Below are positions 35,077-43,326 of a stretch of 64,000 bases of DNA, piece after piece; positions within the stretch are counted from its first letter, which is position 1, and each line of letters starts with the position of its first letter. The position numbers were made by a program, and so were the translations under genes. Where the stretch lies: positions 7,114,001-7,178,000 of the forward strand of contig NZ_CP060825.1 of the NCBI RefSeq assembly GCF_014489615.1, written 5' to 3'. The DNA comes from Streptomyces genisteinicus (GTDB taxonomy: Bacteria; Actinomycetota; Actinomycetes; Streptomycetales; Streptomycetaceae). Under the pieces are notes generated by a model. That model had not been told where the DNA came from. It made no database searches and worked only from the letters and a program-made list of their open reading frames with translations.

Positions 35077-35516
35077 GACTGCCTCCGGCTGGTTGTGGGG
35101 GACGCGGTGGATGCCCGGAACCAAGAGAAGGTCATGGACACGTCATGAGTAACCCATGGGGCGTGCGGGGCGTAAAGGGCCTCCGGGAACTCCCCTGGGT
35201 CCAGACCTCTGGCGCCGTCCGTCATCTGCGACAACTGCCGTACGCGCGGGAAACTTTCACCCCCGGGGGCGCGAGCGCCAGGCCGGGAGCGGGGACGCCG
35301 AGCCGGGCCCGAGCGCTTCGCCACGGGCCCGGCCCGCCCCCCCGTGATCGGCTGGGCAGCCGTCCCGGCGCTCCCGGCCGGCTCGGCAGGCGGCGTTCCC
35401 GTGCCCGCACGGCAGTCCCCGAGGCTCCCGGGCCCGTACGGCGCGCCGGGCGCGCCGTGCCCCGCCGGGCCCGCTCGCCCCGAGCCGCGTGCGCGCCCGG
35501 CCCCTCCTGCCGCCGG
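35077..35516. other. Gene-free region upstream of the lysozyme gene
   Basis: 440 bp between two minus-strand genes. The part next to the lysozyme start (35100-35260) is less GC-rich and probably holds its promoter; the rest is Pro/Arg-coding-like low-complexity DNA without a credible gene. No riboswitch signature was recognised. Confidence 0.5.
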
Positions 35517-36644
35517 TCAGCCCGGCTGGGGCAGCGCTCCCGTCGTCATCAGGGCGCAGCGCGTCACGACCCGGCCGAGGCTTCCCTCCTCCGAGAGGAG
35601 CCGCCGCTGGACGCGTGCGCCGTTGCCGGTCGCGAGCAGGCGTGCCACGCCCTCCCGGACGAGGTCGTCGTCGCCGTGGTCGGCGAGGGCGTCGCCCACG
35701 TGGCGGCAGAGTGCGTGGACGGCGTCGGCGGCGGACGTCTCCCGCATGGTCTCCGGATGCAGCAGCGGGCCGTCGAGCCCGGACCGTCCCGCCCGCCAGG
35801 AGGCGAGCCGCAGCAGCCCGGTGGCGATCCGCGCCGGCGGCAGACCCTCCTGCCACTCCCGGGAGGACGTCTCGACCAGGGCGCGGACGAGGGCGGCGAG
35901 CAGGACGGGGGTGGTGGCGTCCAGGCACACGTCGGCGACCCGGACCTCCACGGTGGGGTAGGCGGCGGAGAGCCGGGCGTCGAAGTAGATCATGCCCTCG
36001 TCCCGGAGGACGCCGCTCGCCACCATCGCGTCCACCTGGTCGTGGTACCGGTCCGCGGAGCCGAAGACGTCGACCGGGCCCGACGAGGGCCACCGGTTCC
36101 ACACGCGGCTGCGGTAGCTGGCGTAGTCGCTGTCCTGGCCCTGCCAGAAGGGCGAGTTGGCGCTCATCGCCGTCAGCACGGCGAGCCAGGGCCGTATCCG
36201 GTCCAGCACGGCCACGCCCTCCTCGTCGGACGTGACCGACACGTGCACGTGGCAGCCGCAGGTCAGCTGCTCCTGGGTGGTCAGGCCGAACTGCTCGCCC
36301 ATCCACCGGTAGCGCGTACCCGCGTTCAGGCTCGGCTGCACGGGCAGCGGGGAGGTCGCCAGCGCGGCGACCCGGGCGCCGACGGTGTCCGCGTGCCGCG
36401 CGGCTTCCTGGCGGCTGCGGGTGATCTCCTCCTGGAGCCGGCCCATCTCGGTGACCGGGCGGGTGGCGAACTCCAGTTGCTCCTTGTGGAGTTCGGGTTC
36501 GAACGGGTGCTCCTGCACCCCGGGCCCGCCGGGCTGCCAGGACTGACGGTCGGCCGACGCCAGCACGGCCCCCGAGACGGCCAGAGGCGCACCGCTGTCC
36601 GCGTCCACCAGCAGCAGTTCCTCTTCCACGCCCACGCTTCGCAT
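35517..36644 (-). CDS. YbdK-type carboxylate-amine ligase
   Basis: A 375-aa ATP-grasp-like enzyme of the glutamate-cysteine ligase 2 (YbdK) family. It has VGVEEELLLVDADSG at the N-terminus, ELHKEQLEFATRPV (metal/ATP Glu residues), CGCHVHVSV and YPTVEVRVADV. YbdK proteins make gamma-glutamyl or similar amide bonds weakly; the true substrate is unknown. The start is ATG 36644, with GTG 36647 directly before it as an alternative. It is monocistronic. Confidence 0.87.
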   Translation of the reverse strand: MRSVGVEEELLLVDADSGAPLAVSGAVLASADRQSWQPGGPGVQEHPFEPELHKEQLEFATRPVTEMGRLQEEITRSRQEAARHADTVGARVAALATSPLPVQPSLNAGTRYRWMGEQFGLTTQEQLTCGCHVHVSVTSDEEGVAVLDRIRPWLAVLTAMSANSPFWQGQDSDYASYRSRVWNRWPSSGPVDVFGSADRYHDQVDAMVASGVLRDEGMIYFDARLSAAYPTVEVRVADVCLDATTPVLLAALVRALVETSSREWQEGLPPARIATGLLRLASWRAGRSGLDGPLLHPETMRETSAADAVHALCRHVGDALADHGDDDLVREGVARLLATGNGARVQRRLLSEEGSLGRVVTRCALMTTGALPQPG

Positions 36645-37206
36645 CACGCCTCGCTCCGACCCGTCGGTTGCATCCCCTCAGCGGGTACCCGCCACGGGCC
36701 GGTCCAGCGCCACCGGATCTCCGGAGTCGTCCGGCGACGGGGCGGGGGAGGTGGCACGCGCGGACGGATGCGGTGGCGGGAGGGGGAAGGCGGCACGAGG
36801 TGGCGTGAGGGGGAGGGGTGCGAGGAGAGCGGCGGCCGTGACGGCGGCGTGGTCGACCGGGCGCGAAAAACGTTCCGCGGGCGAGGTGTGAGCCGCCGCG
36901 CCGGGGGCAGACGGTGTGTGGGGCTCCTGCCGTGTCTCCCCCGTCGCGGCAGGAGCCCCACGTGTGTTCCGGCGCGTCCGCCCTTCGACCGCCTCCGGCC
37001 GGTGCCGTAACCACGGGCCCGCGGGCCCGGGTTTCGCCAGACGCGACCCTCGCTCGCCCTCCCTCTCCGTACGGTGCCGTCGTGGGCCGTCGTGGGCCGT
37101 CGTGGGCCGTCGGCGGCGCCGGTGAGGCGCCGACTCGGCCGTGCGGAAGGGCCTCCGGACGCTTTCGGCCCGTTTCGCCGGCGAGCGAGGGGACAGAAGC
37201 GGCATC
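36645..37206. other. Divergent gene-free region with 10-bp tandem repeat
   Basis: About 560 bp between divergent genes with no supported ORF. It contains the hairpin at 36918-36961 and three tandem copies of CGTGGGCCGT at 37081-37110. Confidence 0.6.
36918..36961. terminator. Strong hairpin in a divergent intergenic region
   Basis: GTGGGGCTCCTGCCG (36918-36932) pairs with CGGCAGGAGCCCCAC (36947-36961): a 15-bp perfect stem with a 14-nt loop. It lies between two divergently transcribed genes, where no terminator is expected, so it may belong to an unannotated small RNA. Confidence 0.55.
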
Positions 37207-37644
37207 ATGAGCACCGAAAGCGAGAACACCAGGAACTCCTTCCGTACACCCACCGAGAGCACCCCCTCCAGGAGCGCCCCCGCCCAGGCGGCCGCGTCCA
37301 CCGCCGCCGCGGCCCGCACGACGGCCCGCGACGCCAAGGACACGGCGAAGGAGGCGAAGAAGACGACCTCCGCGACCGTCCGTTCGGCGGGCGAGGCGAC
37401 CCAGCGCGTCACCCGTATCGCCTCCGCCGGCATGCAGAGCGGGCAGCAGGCGGTCACGGCCAACGCCGCCAAGGTGGCCGCGGCTGCGGGGACCGCGTGG
37501 ACGGTCATCAAGAACCGCAAGGCCGTCGCCGCGGGGACGGCCGCCGGTGTGGCCGGTGTCGCGGGCGCGGCGTTCGCCGTGGGCCGTTCCACCGCGATGT
37601 CGCACAGGGGCCCGCTGACCCGGCTCACCCGGGGACGGATCTGA
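37207..37644 (+). CDS. Ala/Lys/Thr-rich protein with C-terminal membrane helix
   Basis: A 145-aa protein; family not recognised. It has a Ser/Thr-rich N-terminus (STESENTRNSFRTPTESTPSRS) and a histone H1-like or coiled tract of Ala with Lys/Arg/Thr (AARTTARDAKDTAKEAKKTTSATVR). A hydrophobic segment (AVAAGTAAGVAGVAGAAFAVG) lies near the C-terminus. It may be an envelope-associated coiled protein similar in style to the DUF3618 protein. GAGGGG lies about 15 bp upstream. Confidence 0.62.
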   Translation: MSTESENTRNSFRTPTESTPSRSAPAQAAASTAAAARTTARDAKDTAKEAKKTTSATVRSAGEATQRVTRIASAGMQSGQQAVTANAAKVAAAAGTAWTVIKNRKAVAAGTAAGVAGVAGAAFAVGRSTAMSHRGPLTRLTRGRI

Positions 37645-37709
37645 CCGCAGGCATCCGTGCCCGCCGGCCGACGGGGACGGCCCGGGGCGTGCCCCCGGGC
37701 CCGCCCCGG

Positions 37710-38357
37710 TCAGCCGCCCCCGGCGGCGCCGGGCACCAGAACGGCGCCCGCGACACGCCGGAAGCGCGCGGCCATCTCCTCGGCGCTCTGCTCGGGGTGA
37801 CGCCGCCACCAGCGGATCGCCGCGCCCACCGTCCCGTACCACAGGTGCGTGACGAGGTCGGCGTCGAGCGGATCGGCGACCGCCGCGCCGCCGAGGATGT
37901 CGGACACCCCGGCGGCTCCCATCCGGTTGAGCTCACCGCGGTGGGCGGCGGCCGCGGCATGGAGGTCGCCGCCGTCGGGCAGTGTGCTGTCCCAGACGAG
38001 CTCCCAGTCGTGCACCCGCGACTCCAGCGCCCGGAAGAGCGCCTCCATCGTGCGCACGGCGCGTGCGCTGTCCGGCGAGCCGCGCTGCGCCGAGGCCACC
38101 GCGGCCACGAGGCGTGAGCCCGCCCGGTCCAGGCAGGCCAGGTACAGGCCGTCCCGGGAGCCGAAGTACTCGTAGACCAGCGGCTTGCTGATCCCCGCGC
38201 GCGCCGCCACGACGGCCGTCGAGCCGCGGGCGTACCCCTTGGTGCCGAACTCCTCCGCACCCGCGTCCAGGATCAGCGACTCCCGTTCCCTGCGCGGCAT
38301 CCCCTTGGTGCCCGCGCGCCGCGCGCCGCCGGCGCCCTCGTTCCCGCTCTTGCCCAT
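37710..38357 (-). CDS. TetR-family transcriptional regulator
   Basis: A 215-aa regulator with a basic N-terminus and TetR helix-turn-helix STAVVAARAGISKPLVYEYFGSRDGLYLACLD (residues 46-77). The C-terminal domain resembles the TetR_C group that follows growth or fatty-acid signals, but the ligand is unknown. It is divergent from the FAD oxidase with a palindrome between them, so it probably represses that gene and itself. Confidence 0.88.
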   Translation of the reverse strand: MGKSGNEGAGGARRAGTKGMPRRERESLILDAGAEEFGTKGYARGSTAVVAARAGISKPLVYEYFGSRDGLYLACLDRAGSRLVAAVASAQRGSPDSARAVRTMEALFRALESRVHDWELVWDSTLPDGGDLHAAAAAHRGELNRMGAAGVSDILGGAAVADPLDADLVTHLWYGTVGAAIRWWRRHPEQSAEEMAARFRRVAGAVLVPGAAGGG

Positions 38358-38379
38358 GACGGCATCCTATGCCAAATTG

Positions 38380-38389
38380 ACCGATCGGT
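38380..38389. promoter_or_regulatory. TetR operator candidate
   Basis: The perfect palindrome ACCGATCGGT sits in the only AT-richer stretch (38365-38400) of the 67-bp gap between the TetR gene and the FAD oxidase. Its central position fits control of both promoters. Confidence 0.55.
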
Positions 38390-38424
38390 AAGTTACCCAT
38401 GGTTCAGATCGGTGGTGGCGGATC

Positions 38425-40047
38425 GTGCGAGGCGGGACACGCTCGTGGTGGGGATGGGGAAACGTCGAGGACGCGGTCACCGGCGCCGAGCGCGACGCGC
38501 TGACCCGCCGGGTCGCCGAGCTGCTGCCGGGCGCCGACCTGAGCGTCCACGAACCGCCGCCCCTCGACGCGTTCGGCGTGGGACCGAGCAGGGTCCGGGC
38601 GCCGCGTGCACTGCAACCGCTGGTCTCCGACGGTGTGCGGGACCGGCTCGCCCACAGCCACGGGCAGGCGTTCCGCGACGTGGTCAGGGCGCTCCTGGGC
38701 AGCCTGCCCCACGTCCCCGACCTCGTCGTGCGCCCCACGACGGAGGCGGAGGTCGTGCAGGTGCTGGACTGGTGCACCGACGCCGGCATCGCGGTCGTCC
38801 CCTTCGGAGGAGGCTCCTCGGTGGTGGGCGGCGTCGAACCGCGCTTCACCGACGACGGCCGCGGCACGGTGAGTCTGGACCTCACCTCGATGAACCGCGT
38901 CCTCGAGATCGACCGCACCAGCCGGGCGGCACTCGTCGAAGCCGGTGTGCTCGGCCCGGACCTGGAGGCGCGACTGCGGCCGCACGGCCTCACCCTGCGG
39001 TTCTTCCCCCAGTCCTTCGAGTTCTCCACCCTCGGCGGCTGGCTGGCCACCCGGGCGGGCGGCCACTACGCGACGGGCCCCACGCACATCGACGACCTCA
39101 CCGAATCGCTGCGCGTCGTCACCCCGTCCGGAGCCGTCGAGTCCCGCCGCCTGCCCAAGTCCGGCGCGGGCCCCTCCCCGGACCGGCTGTTCCTCGGTTC
39201 CGAGGGAACGCTCGGCGTGATCACCCGGGCCTGGGTCCGGTTGCAGGACCGGCCGCGTCACCGGGCCGGCACGTCGGTCGCCTTCACCCGGTACGGCGAC
39301 GGCGTCGCCGCCGTGCGCGCCCTCGCCCAGTCCGGACTCCAGCCCGCCAACTGCCGTCTGCTGGACCCCATGGAGGCCCTGCTCAACGCCGGGGCCACGA
39401 CAGCGGTGCTCGTCCTCGGCTTCGAGTCGGCCGACCACGCCGTCACCGGCCGCATGGACCGCGCGCTGGAGATCTGCCGGGACCACGGCGGCACCCCGTC
39501 CGCACCCGTGCGCGTCACCGACGCCGCCGGCGAACGCCCCCGGGGCGGCACGGCCGCCGACACCTGGCGCTCCTCGTTCCTCAGGATGCCGTACCAGCGC
39601 GACGCGCTGGCGGCCCAGGGGATGATCGTGGAGACCTTCGAGACCGCCTGCACCTGGGACCAGTTCGACGCCGTCCGCGCCGCCGTGGACGACGCCGCGC
39701 GCGACGCCATGCGCCGCGCCGGTGTCACCGGCGTCGTCACCTGCCGCTTCACCCATGCCCACCCCGACGGCCCGGCACCGTACTTCGGCGTCTTTGCCGC
39801 GGGCACCTGGGGGCGGACGGTGGAGCAGTGGGACGAGATCAAGGCGGCCGTGTCCGACGCGCTGCTCGCCGCGGGCGCCACCATCACCCATCACCACGCG
39901 GTCGGCCGCGACCACCGGCCGTGGTACGACCGCCAGCGTCCCGACCTGTTCGCCGCGGCCCTCGGGGCGGTGAAGGGGACGCTCGACCCCGCCGGCATCC
40001 TCAACCCCGGCGTCCTCCTCGGTCCACCCGCCCTCGGCACGCCGTGA
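38425..40047 (+). CDS. FAD-binding oxidase, alkyl-DHAP synthase-like
   Basis: A 540-aa flavoprotein of the VAO/FAD_binding_4 family, closest in pattern to alkyldihydroxyacetonephosphate synthase. It has an N-terminal RSWWGWGN motif, the FAD phosphate loop VVPFGGGSSVVGGVE near residue 127, FEFSTLGGWLATRAGGHYATGPTHIDDL near 201, SEGTLGVITRAWVRL near 260, and a C-terminal ATITHHHAVGRDHRPWY. In eukaryotes the homologue starts ether-lipid synthesis. A GTG start at 38425 was chosen because it precedes WWGWGN. It is divergent from the TetR gene. Confidence 0.85.
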   Translation: MRGGTRSWWGWGNVEDAVTGAERDALTRRVAELLPGADLSVHEPPPLDAFGVGPSRVRAPRALQPLVSDGVRDRLAHSHGQAFRDVVRALLGSLPHVPDLVVRPTTEAEVVQVLDWCTDAGIAVVPFGGGSSVVGGVEPRFTDDGRGTVSLDLTSMNRVLEIDRTSRAALVEAGVLGPDLEARLRPHGLTLRFFPQSFEFSTLGGWLATRAGGHYATGPTHIDDLTESLRVVTPSGAVESRRLPKSGAGPSPDRLFLGSEGTLGVITRAWVRLQDRPRHRAGTSVAFTRYGDGVAAVRALAQSGLQPANCRLLDPMEALLNAGATTAVLVLGFESADHAVTGRMDRALEICRDHGGTPSAPVRVTDAAGERPRGGTAADTWRSSFLRMPYQRDALAAQGMIVETFETACTWDQFDAVRAAVDDAARDAMRRAGVTGVVTCRFTHAHPDGPAPYFGVFAAGTWGRTVEQWDEIKAAVSDALLAAGATITHHHAVGRDHRPWYDRQRPDLFAAALGAVKGTLDPAGILNPGVLLGPPALGTP

Positions 40048-40152
40048 CGGCACGCCGGCCACCGCACGCGTCACGGCCACCGGACGCGTCACGGCCGGAG
40101 GGCGTACCGGGTCGCTTCCCGGGTATCCGCAGACTCGTCTGAGGAGGCCCAC

Positions 40153-40692
40153 ATGACCGTCACCGACCACCCCGAGAGACGGCTCCACGACGTGGAGCGC
40201 GACGAGCCCGACGCCACCGATGGCGCGGACCGGGAGAGCCCCCACGAGCGGGTGAACCGCCGCTGGAACGAGATCCTCCAGGAGACCAGGGTCGCGCAGA
40301 CCGGTGTGCAGATCCTCTTCGGCTTCCTGCTCAGCGTCGCGTTCACCCCGCTCTTCCGCGAACTCGGCCCGTTCGACCGGGGGTTGTACGTGGTCACCGT
40401 CGTCCTCGGGGCCTCGTCGACCGCCGCGCTGATAGCGCCGGTGGCGATCCACCGCATTCTGTCCGGGCTCCGCATGAAGCACGAAGTCGTCGAGGCCGCC
40501 GGGCGTTTCATGGCCTGCGGCATGGTCATGCTCGCCCTGACCATCGGCTGCACCCTGATGCTGATACTCGACGCGGTCCTCCCCGAGGCCGCCGCCGCGG
40601 CCCTCGTCGGCACCGTCATGTTCTGGTTCGTGGTCTGCTGGGTCGTCGTCCCCCTCCGCATCCGCCGCAAGGCGGGCAGGCGCGAGACCTGA
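40153..40692 (+). CDS. DUF6328-like membrane protein
   Basis: A 179-aa protein. An acidic N-terminal tail of about 35 residues is followed by RVNRRWNEILQETRVAQTGVQILFGFLLSVAFTPLF, the characteristic opening of DUF6328 proteins, then four helices. The function is unknown and the family is widespread in Streptomyces. GAGGAGG lies 6 bp before the ATG. The 105-bp gap upstream contains a partial direct repeat of CGCGTCACGGCC. Confidence 0.78.
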   Translation: MTVTDHPERRLHDVERDEPDATDGADRESPHERVNRRWNEILQETRVAQTGVQILFGFLLSVAFTPLFRELGPFDRGLYVVTVVLGASSTAALIAPVAIHRILSGLRMKHEVVEAAGRFMACGMVMLALTIGCTLMLILDAVLPEAAAAALVGTVMFWFVVCWVVVPLRIRRKAGRRET

Positions 40693-40806
40693 GCCGAGGA
40701 GCGGGGACCGTCCGGCCGCGGTCCGGCGGCACGTCCCGTACGCGCCGCCCCCGCGCCCCGGAGAAATGAATGGCCCGGGGCGCGGGGACGGGGCAGGATG
40801 CCGCGC

Positions 40807-41370
40807 ATGACACTGCCCACCCCTGAACTGCGCACCGCGCGGCTGCGGTTGCGGCCGTTCGCCGACACCGACGCGGCGCCGCTCTACGCGCTGCACAGCG
40901 ACGCCCACGTGCTGCGCTACTGGGACTCCCCGCCGTGGACCGAACAGGCCCGCGGCGCGCGCTTCATCGCGACCTGCCGCAGGATCGAGGAGGAGGGCAC
41001 GGGAGCGCGGCTGGCCGTCGAGCGCCTCGGCGACGGTGCGTTCATCGGCTGGTGCGCCCTGCACAGCTGGAACCCGGACTTCCGCAGCGCTTCCCTCACG
41101 TACGTCTTCGAGGCCCCCGCGTGGGGCCGCGGCTACGGCACGGAGACCGCGCACGCCGTCCTGCGGTGGGCGTTCGACACCCTGGACCTGAACCGCGTGC
41201 AGGCCGAGACCGACACCCGCAACACGGCGTCCGCCCGGGTCCTGGAGAAGCTCGGCTTCGTCCGCGAGGGAACCCTCCGGGAGGACTGCGTCGTCGACGG
41301 CGACGTCTCCGACTCCTGGGTCTTCGGCCTCCTCCGCCGCGAGTGGCGGCCGGCGCCGGGCGACCGATGA
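40807..41370 (+). CDS. GNAT N-acetyltransferase, RimJ/RimL-like
   Basis: A 187-aa acetyltransferase. The acetyl-CoA loop is AWGRGYGTETAHAVLRWAF (near residue 101), with ETDTRNTASARVLEKLGFVREGTLRE typical of the ribosomal-protein/aminoglycoside-like RimJ group. The substrate is unknown. ATG 40807 was preferred to 40798 because AGGA then has an 8-bp spacer. A terminator lies 6 bp after the stop. Confidence 0.87.
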   Translation: MTLPTPELRTARLRLRPFADTDAAPLYALHSDAHVLRYWDSPPWTEQARGARFIATCRRIEEEGTGARLAVERLGDGAFIGWCALHSWNPDFRSASLTYVFEAPAWGRGYGTETAHAVLRWAFDTLDLNRVQAETDTRNTASARVLEKLGFVREGTLREDCVVDGDVSDSWVFGLLRREWRPAPGDR

Positions 41371-41375
41371 CCGGG

Positions 41376-41398
41376 GCCGGACCGGCGACCGGTCCGGC
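41376..41398 (+). terminator. Terminator after GNAT gene
   Basis: GCCGGACCGG (41376-41385) and CCGGTCCGGC (41389-41398) form a perfect 10-bp stem with a 3-nt loop. The 277 bp from here to the STAS gene contain no supported gene. Confidence 0.65.
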
Positions 41399-41675
41399 GC
41401 GCATCGCCGCAGGGGTCACCGTCCGCCGTCCCCGGTGACCGCCGCCCCGCCGCCCGCACCCCGCCCGGGCGGGCCGCGGACCGGAGGCCCGCACCGCGGC
41501 TGTGGACCCTGTACCGCGGACCCGTACCGCGGTGGACGCCGTGTCCGTCCGGCACGTGCAGCGCGGGGAGGCGTAGAACGCGCGGAGCGAGGTAGACGAC
41601 TGCCGAGCGATGCCCCGGCGTGCGCCGGGGCGCGCTGACTCCTGTGTCGCTCAACGTCGGTCGGAAGGGCCTTGA

Positions 41676-42050
41676 ATGAACAGTTCCGTCACCATCGACC
41701 TCGTCACCCACGACCACGGATGCGCCGTCCTCGTCGTGCGGGGCGAGCTCGATCTCCAGACCGCCCCCGTGCTGTACCGGCGGGGACTGGACGCCGTCGG
41801 CGAGGGCACCGCGCTCGTCCTCGACCTGAGCGGGGTCGGGTTCTGCGACTCCTCCGGGTTCAACGCGCTCCTCAGGCTGTACCGGCGCGCGGTCCTGGAC
41901 GGGGGCGGGGCCTTCGCGCTGGTCTCCCCGCCGGAGCAGATCAGCCGGCTGCTCCCGCTCACCGGGGGAGAGGCGTCGATACCCGTCCACCCGAGCCTGG
42001 AGCGGGCCTGCCAGCACGTCACGGCGGCGCCGGACGCCCGGGCGGCATGA
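41676..42050 (+). CDS. STAS-domain anti-sigma-factor antagonist
   Basis: A 124-aa SpoIIAA/BldG-like protein. It has ELDLQTAPVLYRRGLD and the phosphorylation loop VGFCDSSGFNALLRLYR, with the target Ser in DSSG. Unphosphorylated, such proteins bind anti-sigma kinases and release SigB/SigF-type factors. No kinase gene is adjacent. A SigB/SigF-type sigma factor is encoded 4.4 kb away on the other strand (46421-47311), but a link is only possible, not shown. It is followed by a clear terminator. Confidence 0.87.
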   Translation: MNSSVTIDLVTHDHGCAVLVVRGELDLQTAPVLYRRGLDAVGEGTALVLDLSGVGFCDSSGFNALLRLYRRAVLDGGGAFALVSPPEQISRLLPLTGGEASIPVHPSLERACQHVTAAPDARAA

Positions 42051-42109
42051 ACCGGCCGGTCCCGCAACGCCCGTGCCGGGCGCGCGGACCCGGATGACGC
42101 CTGTTCCCA

Positions 42110-42149
42110 CGGCACCCGCCGGACCCGACCGACGGTCCGGCGGGTGCCG
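42110..42149 (+). terminator. Rho-independent terminator after STAS gene
   Basis: CGGCACCCGCCGGACC (42110-42125) pairs perfectly with GGTCCGGCGGGTGCCG (42134-42149), followed by TTGTTGT. A 16-bp stem and 8-nt loop with a T-rich tail make it the most canonical terminator in the window. Confidence 0.88.
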
Positions 42150-42234
42150 TTGTTGTGGGGGCGTGGCGTGGCGGGGACCGCGGCCGGAGCGACCCGGTCC
42201 GCCTGACCCGGCGGATGGCGGGTAGACGCACGTC

Positions 42235-42489
42235 ATGATCACAGACCTCTCTCCCGCAGTCGCGTCCGCCGCGTCCACGTCGCTCGCGGCGGGCGGGTCC
42301 TCGTCGATCCTCCTCATCGTCATCGGCGTGGCCGTCGTCGCCCTTCTGCTCGGCGCGTTCTGGCTCGGCAGCCGCCGCGCCTCCCAGCGCAAGGATCCGG
42401 CCCCGCGCCCCGCCCCGAGCGACCAGACCGGCCCCGCGGCCGCCCGGCAGGACTCCTGGCGCACCCCGGACGCCGACGACCGCCCGTGA
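42235..42489 (+). CDS. DUF6479-like small membrane protein
   Basis: 84 aa: a short N-terminus, one membrane helix (SSSILLIVIGVAVVALLLGAFW, about residues 22-43), then a basic-Pro cytoplasmic tail ending QDSWRTPDADDRP. GSRRASQRKDPAP after the helix is typical of the small Streptomyces DUF6479 family of unknown function. It lies between a terminator and a convergent gene. Confidence 0.7.
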   Translation: MITDLSPAVASAASTSLAAGGSSSILLIVIGVAVVALLLGAFWLGSRRASQRKDPAPRPAPSDQTGPAAARQDSWRTPDADDRP

Positions 42490-42797
42490 TCCCGCGAGGC
42501 CCGGGGCGGCGTCCGCGGGCCCGAACGGTCCGGTCCGGCGCCTGAGCGGTGACGGTCGGCCCGCCGGCCGGACGGGACGGCTCGGGGACCGGGAGCACGG
42601 CGCGGTGCCCGGGCGGGCCGTGCCCGCCGGGCCCGGTAACAAGGCCGCGCTCCCGGCCCCGGGGACGGCAACTCCCGCGCCCGCGACGGCGCGACGGTTG
42701 ACATCACACGGCCCTCGACCGGCTCCGGCAGCGGCCCGCCGCACGGCGGAGACACTCCGGGCCGGTCCCGGCGGGTTGCCCGAGCCCCGGCGGCGCC
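42490..42797. other. Convergent gene-free region
   Basis: 308 bp between the DUF6479-like and GlsB-like genes; no supported gene. TTGACATCACACGG (around 42698-42711) resembles a plus-strand -35 but has no downstream gene on that strand. Confidence 0.5.
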
Positions 42798-43064
42798 CTA
42801 CAGGCTCGCCCGGAGCCAGCGGTCGAGGCCCGCGACGGCGAGGGCTGCGAGGACCACCTGGGCCAGGAACTCCAGCCAGTCGCCGCCCGCACCGTCACCC
42901 ACTCCGGCGACCGCCGCCAGCAGCGAGCCGACGAGGGCGGCGGCGACTCCGGCGACGATCGTCCACAGCACTCCGATGTGCTGGTGGCCAGGGAGGAACA
43001 GCCTCCCCAGCACGCCGGCCGCGGTTCCGGCGACCAGCGCGCTGAGCACTCCCGACACATCCAT
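42798..43064 (-). CDS. GlsB/YeaQ/YmgE-like small membrane protein
   Basis: An 88-aa protein with three hydrophobic segments and the family pattern GVLSALVAGTAAGVLGRLFLPGHQHIGVLWTIVAGVAAALVG; it is often called transglycosylase-associated. Related proteins are stress-induced in many bacteria; the activity is unknown. GAGGAGC precedes the ATG. Confidence 0.8.
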   Translation of the reverse strand: MDVSGVLSALVAGTAAGVLGRLFLPGHQHIGVLWTIVAGVAAALVGSLLAAVAGVGDGAGGDWLEFLAQVVLAALAVAGLDRWLRASL

Positions 43065-43188
43065 GACGGCTCCTCGTCGGACGGAATCTCCGCTGTCGGC
43101 TACCCCCGCCCGCCCGCCGGACGCCTGCGCGGCGCGGCCCGATCGCCGGGGCGGCGGTCGGGCTCCGCCGACCGGACCGTCGTCGGGC

Positions 43189-43221
43189 GGCAGGGCGGCA
43201 GGGCGGCAGGGCGGGCAGGGC
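43189..43221. repeat. GGCAGGGC tandem repeat
   Basis: Three perfect 8-bp copies (43189-43212) and a fourth with one added G, in the 262-bp gap between the GlsB-like and ABC-F genes. Confidence 0.75.
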
Positions 43222-43326
43222 GGTACGGCGACCTGCGCCGCGTGTGCACCGGCCCGGAGCCCGGGTGCCGGACCGGTCGTCGGCGGCTCACCGCTCCCGG
43301 GCGGGCCGGGCCGGCGCCCCGGCGGC

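Noticed and set aside
35257..37842. 861-codon minus-strand open frame
   Set aside because: Runs across the ybdK-like gene and intergenic DNA with Arg/Gly/Pro-rich low-complexity composition; no domain or ribosome site.
42698..42711. TTGACATCACACGG as a plus-strand promoter
   Set aside because: It lies in a convergent gap with no plus-strand gene following and no matching -10 was seen.
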